Part shown: piece after piece, positions 16,092-24,655 of the stretch | Position numbering within the stretch: the stretch's first letter is position 1 | Layout: the number at the start of each line of letters is the position of its first letter | Assembly (NCBI GenBank): GCA_900554305.1 | Contig: USGV01000010.1 | Coordinates: 1-48,194, forward strand | Reading direction: 5' to 3' | DNA from: an uncultured Mycoplasmatota bacterium | GTDB lineage: Bacteria; Bacillota_I; Bacilli_A; RF39; UBA660 | DNA length: 48,194 bases | Translations under genes and position numbers: made by a program | Notes under the pieces: generated by a model | Database searches by the model: none | What the model was told of the DNA's origin: nothing | The model's input: only the letters and a program-made list of their open reading frames with translations

Positions 16092-16148
16092 TTGACATTT
16101 GAATACATATTCAAATATAATAATAGTAACAATTGAATAATTATTCAA
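16092..16148 (+). promoter_or_regulatory. Promoter and twin operators of the metal-efflux operon
   Basis: TTGACA (16092-16097) and TATAAT (16116-16121) are 18 bp apart. ATTTGAATACATATTCAAAT (16097-16116) fills the spacer, and a second palindrome TTGAATAATTATTCAA (16133-16148) lies just after the expected start of transcription. Both match the TTGAATA-N2-TATTCAA type bound by CadC/CzrA repressors. Two operators bracketing the start would give tight repression until zinc or cadmium is bound. Confidence 0.88.
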
Positions 16149-16164
16149 ATGAAAGAGAGGTATT

Positions 16165-16386
16165 ATGAAAAAAGTTTTTAAATTAGAAAATTTAGATTGT
16201 GCAGCTTGTGCTTCAAAAATGGAAGAAGCTATCCAAAAAATTGAAGGTGTAGAAAGTGTCTCTGTCAATTTTATGACTCAAAAGATGAAAGTAGAAGTAA
16301 CTGATCAAAACTATGATACAATTATGACGGAAATAAAAAAAGTATGTAAAAAAATAGAACCAGATTGTACCATACTAGATAAATAG
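16165..16386 (+). CDS. Stand-alone heavy-metal-associated (HMA) domain protein
   Basis: A 73-aa ferredoxin-like HMA domain with the metal-binding loop L-D-C-A-A-C-A-S (Cys at about residues 12 and 15). Typical CadA pumps carry this domain fused at their N-terminus with D-C-A-x-C-A. Here it is a separate gene ending 8 bp before an ATPase that lacks it. It should deliver Zn or Cd to, or regulate, that pump. AGAGAGG precedes the ATG, and the two operators lie immediately upstream. Confidence 0.9.
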   Translation: MKKVFKLENLDCAACASKMEEAIQKIEGVESVSVNFMTQKMKVEVTDQNYDTIMTEIKKVCKKIEPDCTILDK

Positions 16387-16394
16387 GTGAGAAT

Positions 16395-18251
16395 ATGACA
16401 AAAAAAGAGAAAAAAGAACTAGTAAAAATTATTATAACTATAATACTTTTAATATTAATTAGAGTATTACCGGTAATAGACGTAGTAAAGTTAATATTAT
16501 ATATAGTTGCATACTTAATTGTCGGATATCAAGTAGTATTAAAAGCAATAAAAAACATTTTCTCTGGGCAAGTATTTGATGAAAATTTTTTGATGAGTTT
16601 AGCAACAATAGGAGCCTTTGCGACAGGGGAATATCTAGAGGCAGTGTTAGTAATGCTACTATATCAAATTGGAGAATTATTTCAGTCTTACGCCGTTGGC
16701 AAGTCAAGAAAATCAATTACAGAGTTAATGGATATTAGGCCAGATTACGCCAATATTGAACAGAATGGAAAATTGGTAAAAGTAGATCCGGAAGAAATAT
16801 CTGTAGGAGATAAAATAATAGTAAAACCCGGAGAAAAAATACCGCTAGATGGAATAGTAGAAGATGGAGAGTCAATGCTAGATACGAGTGCATTAACAGG
16901 AGAATCAGTCCCAAGAAAAGTACATAAAGAGGATGTTGTATTAAGTGGGTGTATTAATAAGAATGGTATCTTAACAATCAAAGTAACTAAGGAGTTCGAA
17001 GAGTCTACGGCTTCAAAAATTCTAGATTTAGTAGAAAATGCCAGTAATAAAAAAGCACGTGCCGAAAACTTTATTACAAAATTTGCCAAATACTATACTC
17101 CAATTGTAGTAATATTAGCACTATGTTTAGCATTCATTCCCCCATTATTTATAAAAGACTTAACAGTTTTAGAGTGCGTAAAAAGAGCAATGACATTTTT
17201 AGTGATTTCTTGTCCTTGTGCATTAGTAATATCAGTACCACTAGGATTTTTTGGTGGAATTGGCGGAGCATCACGCCAAGGAATATTAATTAAAGGAAGT
17301 AATTATTTAGAGACACTATCGAACACCAAAGTAGTAGTGTTTGATAAGACAGGTACGTTAACAGAAGGAAAATTCCAAGTAGTAGAAGTAGTTTCTAAAA
17401 ATAAGAATCAAATGCTAGAAATAGCTGCTTTAGCAGAGGCTTATTCATCACATCCTATTGCTTTAGCAATCAGAGAAAAATATAAACGTGAACTTAATAA
17501 ATCTAGAATAAAAGATATAAAAGAATTAGCGGGCCTAGGAATAAGTGCAAAGATAGATAATAAAAAAGTATATGTAGGAAATGAAAAATTAATGCAAGAT
17601 CATAAAATAAAATATAAAAAAGCATTAGAGCTGGGAACAATTGTTTATATAGCAGTAGAAAATGAGTTTTTAGGATATATTGTTATTTCTGACAAAGTAA
17701 AAGAAAATGCTAAAGAGGTAATTTCAAATTTAAAAGAAAAAAATCATATAAAAAAGTTAGTTATGCTTACAGGAGATAAAAAAGAAATTGCTGAGAGTAT
17801 AGCCAGTACTTTAGGTCTAGACAAGGCATATTCTGAGTTGCTTCCTAAAGATAAAGTAGATAAATTAGAAATGATTTTAAAAGAGCAAAATGAAAAAGAA
17901 AAGGTTGCTTTTGTAGGAGATGGAATTAATGATGCTCCCGTACTAACAAGAGCGGATATTGGTATCGCCATGGGAGCCTTAGGAAGTGATGCTGCAATTG
18001 AAGCGGCAGATGTAGTAATCATGGATGACGATATTTCTAAAATAAGTACAGCTATTAAGTTATCACAAAGAACAATTCGTATTGTAAAACAAAATATTTA
18101 CTTTGCGATAGGTATTAAAATTTTCTTCTTACTTCTTGGAGCTTTAGGAGTAGCTAACATGATGGAAGCAGTATTTGCCGATGTAGGTGTATCAGTGATA
18201 GCCATACTAAATTCTATGAGAGCATTAAAAATTGCTAAAGAAAAGAGATGA
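16395..18251 (+). CDS. Heavy-metal P1B-type ATPase (Zn/Cd/Pb class)
   Basis: A 618-aa efflux pump. Membrane motif S-C-P-C-A-L-V has the metal-binding C-P-C at 273-275. The phosphorylation site D-K-T-G-T-L-T-E-G has Asp317. The nucleotide domain has S-S-H-P-I-A-L-A and the hinge G-D-G-I-N-D-A-P-V-L. The last membrane helices contain the P1B-2-type D-V-G-V-S-V-I-A-I-L-N. No N-terminal HMA domain is present, matching the separate HMA gene upstream. The ATP-driven export of Zn2+ or Cd2+ is inferred from class motifs and from the CadC-like regulator. GGTGAG precedes the ATG. Confidence 0.93.
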   Translation: MTKKEKKELVKIIITIILLILIRVLPVIDVVKLILYIVAYLIVGYQVVLKAIKNIFSGQVFDENFLMSLATIGAFATGEYLEAVLVMLLYQIGELFQSYAVGKSRKSITELMDIRPDYANIEQNGKLVKVDPEEISVGDKIIVKPGEKIPLDGIVEDGESMLDTSALTGESVPRKVHKEDVVLSGCINKNGILTIKVTKEFEESTASKILDLVENASNKKARAENFITKFAKYYTPIVVILALCLAFIPPLFIKDLTVLECVKRAMTFLVISCPCALVISVPLGFFGGIGGASRQGILIKGSNYLETLSNTKVVVFDKTGTLTEGKFQVVEVVSKNKNQMLEIAALAEAYSSHPIALAIREKYKRELNKSRIKDIKELAGLGISAKIDNKKVYVGNEKLMQDHKIKYKKALELGTIVYIAVENEFLGYIVISDKVKENAKEVISNLKEKNHIKKLVMLTGDKKEIAESIASTLGLDKAYSELLPKDKVDKLEMILKEQNEKEKVAFVGDGINDAPVLTRADIGIAMGALGSDAAIEAADVVIMDDDISKISTAIKLSQRTIRIVKQNIYFAIGIKIFFLLLGALGVANMMEAVFADVGVSVIAILNSMRALKIAKEKR

Positions 18252-18267
18252 TAATCATCTCTTTTTT
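18241..18267. terminator. Bidirectional terminator
   Basis: AAAAGAGATGAT-AATCATCTCTTTTTT is a strong hairpin overlapping the ATPase stop, between convergent genes. Confidence 0.85.
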
Positions 18268-18833
18268 AATATGATATTAGATATAAAACGTGGATAGATT
18301 CTAAACAAATTAATAAAAACACTTTCCCACCATAAATCGTTAATAACATCTTCTCGGGAAGAGAAAAAATCATGACGTAATAAAAATCTTTGCCTAATAC
18401 TAAGACATTTTAAAAGCGGTAAATCCTTTTCTTGTAATGTAGTGTATCCTCTAGCGGCCCCAACACAATAAAACATCTTACAAGTAAAGTTACTAGTAGT
18501 ACAACCAGTAGGACTAGAATATTTACACATTCTACAGCAACCATTTTTATATTTCATTTTTCTACGTTGAACAATGCATCTATCATGTTCAAAACGACAA
18601 ATGTTTTTATCTTGATAATAAGTATCAACTTGCTTACATAAAGTATCATAAATATAGGTAACACGTTGTTTTCTCTTTTTAATATTTAAAGAAGAGATAA
18701 TAGTATCAATTGGAATAAGAGAGTTCTTATTAGAAAAGTGAATAAAACGACAGAAAAAGGAGCGATAAATAAAAAGTCTTCGCTCAAGCTTTTTCAAATC
18801 TTGAATAGATTGAATAGAAATAGTAATTTCCAT
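18255..18833 (-). CDS. Cysteine-rich hypothetical protein, 192 aa
   Basis: I do not recognise the family. The protein is basic, with a central cluster of about nine cysteines between residues 85 and 125: N-I-C-R-F-E-H-D-R-C, G-C-C-R-M-C-K-Y, T-G-C-T-T and F-T-C-K-M-F-Y-C. These could hold zinc or an iron-sulfur cluster. No signal peptide is obvious, though the C-terminus has a weak hydrophobic region (V-F-I-N-L-F-R-I-Y-P). AGGGTGAG precedes ATG 18833. Its 3' end shares the bidirectional terminator with the metal ATPase, and it may have no relation to metal efflux beyond position. Confidence 0.6.
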   Translation of the reverse strand: MEITISIQSIQDLKKLERRLFIYRSFFCRFIHFSNKNSLIPIDTIISSLNIKKRKQRVTYIYDTLCKQVDTYYQDKNICRFEHDRCIVQRRKMKYKNGCCRMCKYSSPTGCTTSNFTCKMFYCVGAARGYTTLQEKDLPLLKCLSIRQRFLLRHDFFSSREDVINDLWWESVFINLFRIYPRFISNIILKKR

Positions 18834-18961
18834 AAACTCACCCTAAAATTATTATAAAAAAAGAAATGTAGGTTGTAAATGAAACAAAGTAATAAAAATA
18901 TAAAGTAAAAAGAAAAAAACACCAATTTGCCAAAAATAAAAAAAGAACTAAAATAAAGTTT

Positions 18962-20527
18962 ATGCACATTGGAAAATATATTTTAGATGATAATCAAACT
19001 AATATTGCTAAAGATGATAGTAAATACTTATTAGTAACTGCAGGTGCAGGAAGTGGCAAAACATTAACAATATTAGGCAAAATAAATTACTTAGTAAACC
19101 AAAAAGGGTTAAAAGAAGAGGAATTATTATGCATCTCCTTTACCAAAGCATCAGCAGATAGTCTGAAAGAAAAGATAAAAAAAGATTTAAATTTAAACGT
19201 ACCAACTTATACATTTCATAAATTGTCACTAGAGATAATTAAAAAGTTAAAAGCTTCATATGAGATTGCGGAAGAAGATTTGCTAGAAGATATAATTAAT
19301 GAGTTTTTTTACATGGATATATATAACTCAAAGTATTTAATGAAGTTAGTATGTAAATATTTTAAAAAGAATCTGGCAAATGTAAAACAAGAATATAAAA
19401 CTATAATAGAAGATCAAAAAGAAGAATTAGAAAGTCTAAAAAAAGTATGCAGTACATTTATTAAGTTAATGAAATGTAATAATTATGAGTTAAAGGATTT
19501 CTTAGTTTTTTTATCTAGAATAAAAAGAACCATATTCTATACTACATACAAAAAAGAAAAAGCACTTTTGACAATAATTTTAAATATTTATTTAAAGTAC
19601 AATAGATATTTAACAGAAAATAAAGAAATTGACTTTGATGATATGATTATACTCGCAACGAAACTAGTAAAAGAAGAAAAACTAACATGGCCTATAAAAT
19701 ATATTATTATCGATGAGTATCAAGATACATCACAAATTAGATTTTTACTAATAAAAGAAATGATTAATAAAATTAATGCAAGATTAATGGTAGTAGGAGA
19801 TGACTTTCAATCAATCTATAAATTTACAGGATGTGATGTTTCACTGTTTTTAAACTTTCCAAATTATTTTCCTAATGCTAAAATAAGAAAGTTAGAGAAG
19901 ACTTATCGTAATAGTAATGAATTAATAAAAATAGCTGGAAGATTTATCATGAAAAATAAAAATCAGATAGAAAAGGAATTATCTTCAGATAAACATCTAA
20001 AAAAGCCAATTAAAATTTTAAAGTATATAAATATTAGAAAAATTTTTCTAGAATTAATAAAAGAACTATCGAAAAATAAAGACCAGAAAATATTAATATT
20101 AGGAAGAAATAATAAAGATATTTATTTGTTAATTAGTGAAACTATAAAAATAAATAGTCAAAAAAAGATTATAGTAAAAGGATTTGAATATTTAGACATT
20201 ACATATATGACAGTTCATAAATCAAAAGGGTTAGAGAGTGACAACGTAATTATCATTAATCTTGAAAATAAAACAACCGGATTTCCAAGTAAAATAAAAG
20301 ATGAAAGAATTACTCGCTTAGTAACAAAAACAAAAGATACATATCCTTATAGTGAAGAAAGAAGATTGTTCTATGTTGCGTTAACTAGAACGAAGAACAA
20401 AGTATTTTTATTAGTTCCACAAAAAAGCCCTTCTATTTTTATAGAAGAGCTAGAATATATAATTAATCATTTAGAAAAAGAAACTAAATTTTTTAAATCG
20501 CCAGGAGCACTTAATAAGAAATCATAA
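18962..20527 (+). CDS. UvrD/PcrA-like superfamily 1 helicase, compact
   Basis: A 521-aa SF1A helicase. Walker A is T-A-G-A-G-S-G-K-T (about residues 27-35). Motif Ia follows as C-I-S-F-T-K-A-S-A. Motif II is I-I-D-E-Y-Q-D-T-S, motif III G-D-D-F-Q-S-I-Y, motif IV T-Y-R-N-S, motif V V-H-K-S-K-G-L-E and motif VI Y-V-A-L-T-R-T. At about 520 aa it is shorter than PcrA (about 720), mainly through reduced 1B/2B domains. It should unwind or translocate on single-stranded DNA. The start has only a weak RBS, and the last 61 bases overlap a convergent HAD gene. Confidence 0.88.
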   Translation: MHIGKYILDDNQTNIAKDDSKYLLVTAGAGSGKTLTILGKINYLVNQKGLKEEELLCISFTKASADSLKEKIKKDLNLNVPTYTFHKLSLEIIKKLKASYEIAEEDLLEDIINEFFYMDIYNSKYLMKLVCKYFKKNLANVKQEYKTIIEDQKEELESLKKVCSTFIKLMKCNNYELKDFLVFLSRIKRTIFYTTYKKEKALLTIILNIYLKYNRYLTENKEIDFDDMIILATKLVKEEKLTWPIKYIIIDEYQDTSQIRFLLIKEMINKINARLMVVGDDFQSIYKFTGCDVSLFLNFPNYFPNAKIRKLEKTYRNSNELIKIAGRFIMKNKNQIEKELSSDKHLKKPIKILKYINIRKIFLELIKELSKNKDQKILILGRNNKDIYLLISETIKINSQKKIIVKGFEYLDITYMTVHKSKGLESDNVIIINLENKTTGFPSKIKDERITRLVTKTKDTYPYSEERRLFYVALTRTKNKVFLLVPQKSPSIFIEELEYIINHLEKETKFFKSPGALNKKS

Positions 20528-21093
20528 GTAATAGTATCATCATAATTATCCCAACTAGCATAGGCAAATAAAACACCAGCAGATTTTGCTGCAAGCATAT
20601 CAACCTTGCTATCACCAACATATACAGTCTCTTTAGGATCTAACTGAAATCTTTCCAAAATAGTAAGGATAGATTCAGGATTGGGCTTGGGCTGCTTTAC
20701 TAAATCAGAAGTAATAACACTACTAAAAATAGGTAAAATATTCATAAGATCACTAATTTCTTCCAATTCTTCATAAGTCCTAGAAGTAACAATTCCTAAA
20801 AATTTATTTTGTTCAGACAAAAATGTAAGCATTTCAGGAATATCAGGAAACATAACGACAGGTTGTTTTTTCAATAATTCTCCCCAATAATGATTAACTT
20901 TCTTTAAAGTATCTTGATCATGAATATCAAGCGATTGAAAAAACTCATCTGTAGTAAGAACTGTTAATTGGTTCATAACTTCATCACTATAACGTTTCCC
21001 TGTAGCAAGGTAAAGTGCTTCATTTAAAGTTGAAAGCTCAGGACCGTAACTATCTACTAATGTTCGGTCTACATCAAAAATAATATTTTTCAT
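20467..21093 (-). CDS. HAD-superfamily phosphatase (phosphoglycolate phosphatase-like)
   Basis: About 208 aa from ATG 21093, with GGATGG upstream; an ATG at 21105 is less well placed. Motif I is F-D-V-D-R-T-L-V, with Arg replacing the usual Gly. Motif II is V-T-S-R-T, motif III Lys lies in K-Q-P-K-P-N-P-E, and motif IV reads Y-V-G-D-S-K-V-D-M. An alpha-helical cap lies between motifs I and II. Members dephosphorylate small metabolites such as phosphoglycolate or nucleotides; the substrate is open. It is 10 bp downstream of the PASTA gene, so they form a likely two-gene unit, and it overlaps the helicase 3' end tail to tail. Confidence 0.85.
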   Translation of the reverse strand: MKNIIFDVDRTLVDSYGPELSTLNEALYLATGKRYSDEVMNQLTVLTTDEFFQSLDIHDQDTLKKVNHYWGELLKKQPVVMFPDIPEMLTFLSEQNKFLGIVTSRTYEELEEISDLMNILPIFSSVITSDLVKQPKPNPESILTILERFQLDPKETVYVGDSKVDMLAAKSAGVLFAYASWDNYDDTITYDFLLSAPGDLKNLVSFSK

Positions 21094-21114
21094 AAACACA
21101 ACCATCCATTAACT

Positions 21115-21939
21115 CTAATTTAATTTATCACTAACTTCATCGTCTGTATTTGTATCATCGGTAGTAGAATCAGAATCATCGTCAACAATAGGAGATGATG
21201 ATTCACTTTGATTATTAGAAACAGATACAGTTAAAGTTATACTTTCTGTATTATCAATTACTTTTCCAGCACGAACGCTTTGATCTAGAACAATATTTGT
21301 ATCTTCATCAGATTCTTCATAGACAACTTGATAAAAAATACCAACTTGATTTAAAGTATCAGCTGCTTCTTCCAAAGTTAGACCACGAACATCTGGAACT
21401 TTAACACGAGTATCTAAGACACCAACAGTTAATGTGATAACTGCATTTTCATGAGTTTTACTACCAGCACGCTTACTTTGCTTAATAACACTGCCAACTT
21501 CTTCTTCATCAGTAGTAAATTCTGTCTTTTGTTGATAACTTAATTTTGCCTCACTTAAAATAGCCGTTGCCTCTTCATAAGAATACCCAACAACATTTGG
21601 CACTTCGATATTATTTTCTTGATAATAATGATAAGCAAATACACCAAGAGCACCAGCCAAAGCAATTACGATAAGTAATAAAATAAATACTAAAAACTTA
21701 GAAAAGAAACTAGATTTCTGCTTATCTTTAGGTGCCTTTTCCTTCTGCACTTTAGTTTTATACTTAGTTTTAGTTTTAACCTTTTTCTGTTTTTTTACTT
21801 TTTCCTTACTCTGCTTATTTTTATCTTTATTTTTATCTTTATTTTTATCTTTTTCCTCTTCAAAAAGTGGATTAGCACACTTTTTACAATAAAGAGCATC
21901 TTCTTCATTTTCTGTATGGCAAACAGGACATATTTTCAT
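21115..21939 (-). CDS. Zinc-ribbon membrane protein with two PASTA domains
   Basis: A 274-aa protein. The N-terminal zinc ribbon has C-P-V-C-H and Y-C-K-K-C. A strikingly repetitive Lys/Asp/Asn/Gln linker follows (about residues 30-75, with repeated K-N-K-D). One membrane helix sits at about 78-102. Outside the cell are two PASTA domains, starting V-P-N-V-V-G-Y-S-Y-E-E-A and V-P-D-V-R-G-L-T-L-E-E-A, and a Ser/Asp/Thr-rich tail. PASTA domains bind peptidoglycan fragments or beta-lactams and normally sit on Ser/Thr kinases or PBPs. Here the kinase is replaced by a zinc ribbon, so the cytoplasmic output is unknown. Confidence 0.85.
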   Translation of the reverse strand: MKICPVCHTENEEDALYCKKCANPLFEEEKDKNKDKNKDKNKQSKEKVKKQKKVKTKTKYKTKVQKEKAPKDKQKSSFFSKFLVFILLLIVIALAGALGVFAYHYYQENNIEVPNVVGYSYEEATAILSEAKLSYQQKTEFTTDEEEVGSVIKQSKRAGSKTHENAVITLTVGVLDTRVKVPDVRGLTLEEAADTLNQVGIFYQVVYEESDEDTNIVLDQSVRAGKVIDNTESITLTVSVSNNQSESSSPIVDDDSDSTTDDTNTDDEVSDKLN

Positions 21940-22036
21940 AGTACCACCTCATCTTGTATTATACATCAATAGAACTTTCTTTGAAATAACAAAAAATATG
22001 ATAAAATAAAAATATCAGTAAAAAGAGGAAAAATAT

Positions 22037-24319
22037 ATGGAAAATGAAAATCTAACATTAAGAGAAAAAGAAACTATGATAGAAGTAATAAAAAAAGGGG
22101 AATTTGCAGAACTGGAAAGCATGTCATATTTTTCTTCTGCTAAAATAAAAGCAAAAACTGCAGCCAGATTAGCGGAAGTTTTAAGTTATCACTTCGACGA
22201 AGATAATGAAAATAATCAAGAAAGATTATATTATTGTTTGGATAAGATAATGGATGGAGTGGCAAAGCAAAGATTCATCAAAGACAAGAGGTATTTTCGC
22301 TTCAGAAGTTTAAACCAAATAAACGATTATTTACTAAAAGAATTTGAAAAAATTGATGAATATAACCAGGAATATTATTTTAAGAAAATATCTAGCATGA
22401 TTAGTCAAAAGATAAGTGATGAAAACTATTATAATATTTGTCTAGAAAAAATAAAAAGATTTTATGATTACTACCATAATCAGAACACTCTTCCTAGAGA
22501 ATTGACTACTAATTTTTATAATCAAATATTAAATAAGCAAGAGGAAACATATGTTAAGAAGTCAAAAACAGGCATGATTAAAAAATTAGCCAGAACTCTA
22601 CCTTATACATCAAAAAAAGAAAGGGGGAGAATAATCGGGGCTAAACTAAAGAAAATAGATTCTTTATTAGCAAATAGAAATTATCAAGAATTAGGAATAA
22701 CAGAAACTGAATTAAAACAATTATTAGAAAATTACGATGATGACATTAATAAAGTAAGAAAAATAAGGAAAGAGCATTTCTGTTTAACAAAAGAACAATT
22801 AAATAGAATAAATGAACAATTTATCATTGGCAGATTAACAGAAGATACCTTAGCAGCAATTCTACCTGATATCAGCGATGAAGTAAGAACAATAATTTTA
22901 AATAAATATACTCTGATAAAAACACAGTTTCTAAATAATGTCTCAGTAACAGAACAAGAACTTCCTAAGTTGGATTTGGGTTATCATTATAACAATTTTA
23001 AAATTGGAACGATGAGAGATGCTTATGAAAATGTAATTAATATCATAACAACTATATCTGAAGAAGAAGCACAAGATATTTTGTTCAATAAAGAGATTCC
23101 GAAAGAGATATTGGAACTGTTACCTCTAGTAGGACATATAGATGGCTTTAATACAGAAGAAATGATAGTGCTTCTACGAAATTATCCTATGGTATTGAAT
23201 CATATGAGAAAAGAGTCATTAACCCAAAATATCACATTAAACTCTGCACTATCACATTTTTTCGACTTTTTGACAATAGCAGAAGCTTACAACAGTGCAG
23301 ATGATATAACTATAAGTGTTTTAGGAAAGAATATAGTAGAACAAATCAGATTTTCAGATAAGCAAACAAGTAAAAATCCATTAGATTATCTAAATGTTTA
23401 TGAAGGGATGCTAACAAGAGAATACACATTTATTCCAAGAGTAGAAGGAGAGTTTGGAGATTATCATTATGAATCTGCAAATGATGCCGATAGGGAAAGA
23501 TTACTAATAGGGAAAAAATGTAATTTTAGCTGTATAGGTCCCGGAGGTGCAGGAGAAAAAGCATATTACCAAGCATTAACTGGTCACAATGCAGATGTAA
23601 TTATAATAACAGATAAAAATACAAATGAGTTTATTGCACGAAGTATTTGTTTTAGGAAAGGAAATTATGTAGTGTTAGCACCTATCCAAGGAATAAGAGG
23701 AATTGAAGAATCCTTATATCAACCAAAATTTGTATCAGGGATAGGGAAACAAATGATAAAACAATCATTAGAAAGTAAAGACACATTAGAATATGTCTTT
23801 CTTAGCCCCGACGGTAGATTTTTAGATGATTATTTTCCGATAATAGAAGACAGTTATTTAATAGACCCTTTTCCTCATGCGGATTTAGATGAAATAGCTT
23901 ATCTAATAGCTAGTACAAAAGATCCAGAAGATGTAGAAATAGATTCCACTATACCTATGCCGGTAATATATAAGACAAAAAGAGAGTCAGTAAGAGGAAA
24001 AGATGAGGCTTCCAATGAGAATCTAACCAGGTTAAAAGCTTTAGATATCCTTTTAACAGAAGATAGTGAGATTCGTGAAGAAAAAGAGCGAAACTTTGAG
24101 CCAGTAAATAAAGAAAATTATGATGATGTATATATGGGACAAGATTGGTATATTGCGATAAAAAAAGGAAAAATCGTAGAAGAAGTAGTTTTGCCAACAG
24201 AACAAGAAGCTCAAATCAAAGAAATTGCTACATTAAAAGAACAGCTCACTTCATTGAATATGTTGGAAGAAATTACAGAAAATGTTACATTAAGCAGTAA
24301 TAGAGGTGGTAAAAAATGA
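22037..24319 (+). CDS. Large hypothetical protein, 760 aa
   Basis: I do not recognise the family. The first 450 residues read as helical repeats, charged and Lys/Glu-rich. From about 490 a different, more globular region appears, with S-C-I-G-P-G-G-A-G-E-K-A-Y-Y-Q-A-L-T-G-H and then D-V-I-I-I-T-D-K-N-T-N-E-F-I-A-R-S. This could be a small-molecule-binding or catalytic domain, but it fits no motif I know. There is no signal peptide or membrane segment, so it is cytoplasmic. AGAGG precedes ATG 22037. The next gene, a cold-shock/S1-like protein, begins at 24316, overlapping the stop, so the two are translationally coupled and may act together on RNA. Confidence 0.7.
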   Translation: MENENLTLREKETMIEVIKKGEFAELESMSYFSSAKIKAKTAARLAEVLSYHFDEDNENNQERLYYCLDKIMDGVAKQRFIKDKRYFRFRSLNQINDYLLKEFEKIDEYNQEYYFKKISSMISQKISDENYYNICLEKIKRFYDYYHNQNTLPRELTTNFYNQILNKQEETYVKKSKTGMIKKLARTLPYTSKKERGRIIGAKLKKIDSLLANRNYQELGITETELKQLLENYDDDINKVRKIRKEHFCLTKEQLNRINEQFIIGRLTEDTLAAILPDISDEVRTIILNKYTLIKTQFLNNVSVTEQELPKLDLGYHYNNFKIGTMRDAYENVINIITTISEEEAQDILFNKEIPKEILELLPLVGHIDGFNTEEMIVLLRNYPMVLNHMRKESLTQNITLNSALSHFFDFLTIAEAYNSADDITISVLGKNIVEQIRFSDKQTSKNPLDYLNVYEGMLTREYTFIPRVEGEFGDYHYESANDADRERLLIGKKCNFSCIGPGGAGEKAYYQALTGHNADVIIITDKNTNEFIARSICFRKGNYVVLAPIQGIRGIEESLYQPKFVSGIGKQMIKQSLESKDTLEYVFLSPDGRFLDDYFPIIEDSYLIDPFPHADLDEIAYLIASTKDPEDVEIDSTIPMPVIYKTKRESVRGKDEASNENLTRLKALDILLTEDSEIREEKERNFEPVNKENYDDVYMGQDWYIAIKKGKIVEEVVLPTEQEAQIKEIATLKEQLTSLNMLEEITENVTLSSNRGGKK

Positions 24320-24570
24320 AAAAGACCGGAAAAATAACAAGCTTTGACGGACGCCATGGATTAATCAATGACAAATCAGAAGAGTTTGATTTTCATATCT
24401 CTGATTTTAGTACGCCAGAGCCAGCAGAGTGTGTCCAGTTAGGGGATCTTGTGGAATTTAGAGCAGAATACCGAGAATTGAATGTAAAAAGAGCAAAAAA
24501 TATAAAAGTATTACAGAAAAAGCCAACATCTAGAACAGTTCTCTTTACAAACAATAAGACAAACAGATAA
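24316..24570 (+). CDS. Small cold-shock/OB-fold-like protein
   Basis: 84 aa. The start M-K-K-T-G-K-I-T-S-F-D-G-R-H-G-L-I followed by D-F-D-F-H-I-type residues (E-F-D-F-H-I-S-D-F) mirrors the cold-shock domain layout (G-x-V-x-x-F...G-F-I...F-V-H). An R-A-K-N-I ending also fits. A single-stranded nucleic-acid-binding role is likely. The aromatic RNP residues are only partly kept. Its ATG overlaps the stop of the 760-aa gene (ATGA), and GAGGTGG lies inside that gene's end, a sign of coupled translation. Confidence 0.75.
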   Translation: MKKTGKITSFDGRHGLINDKSEEFDFHISDFSTPEPAECVQLGDLVEFRAEYRELNVKRAKNIKVLQKKPTSRTVLFTNNKTNR

Positions 24571-24585
24571 ACTGTTTGTTTTTTA
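24559..24585 (+). terminator. Terminator after the CSD-like gene
   Basis: ACAAACAG-ATAAA-CTGTTTGT followed by TTTTT overlaps the stop codon of the preceding gene. Confidence 0.85.
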
Positions 24586-24655
24586 TAAAATCAAAAGAAA
24601 AGTATAACTAAATTGTAAAAGTGTGATAAAATAGAATAAAATAGGAGGGGTGGCT

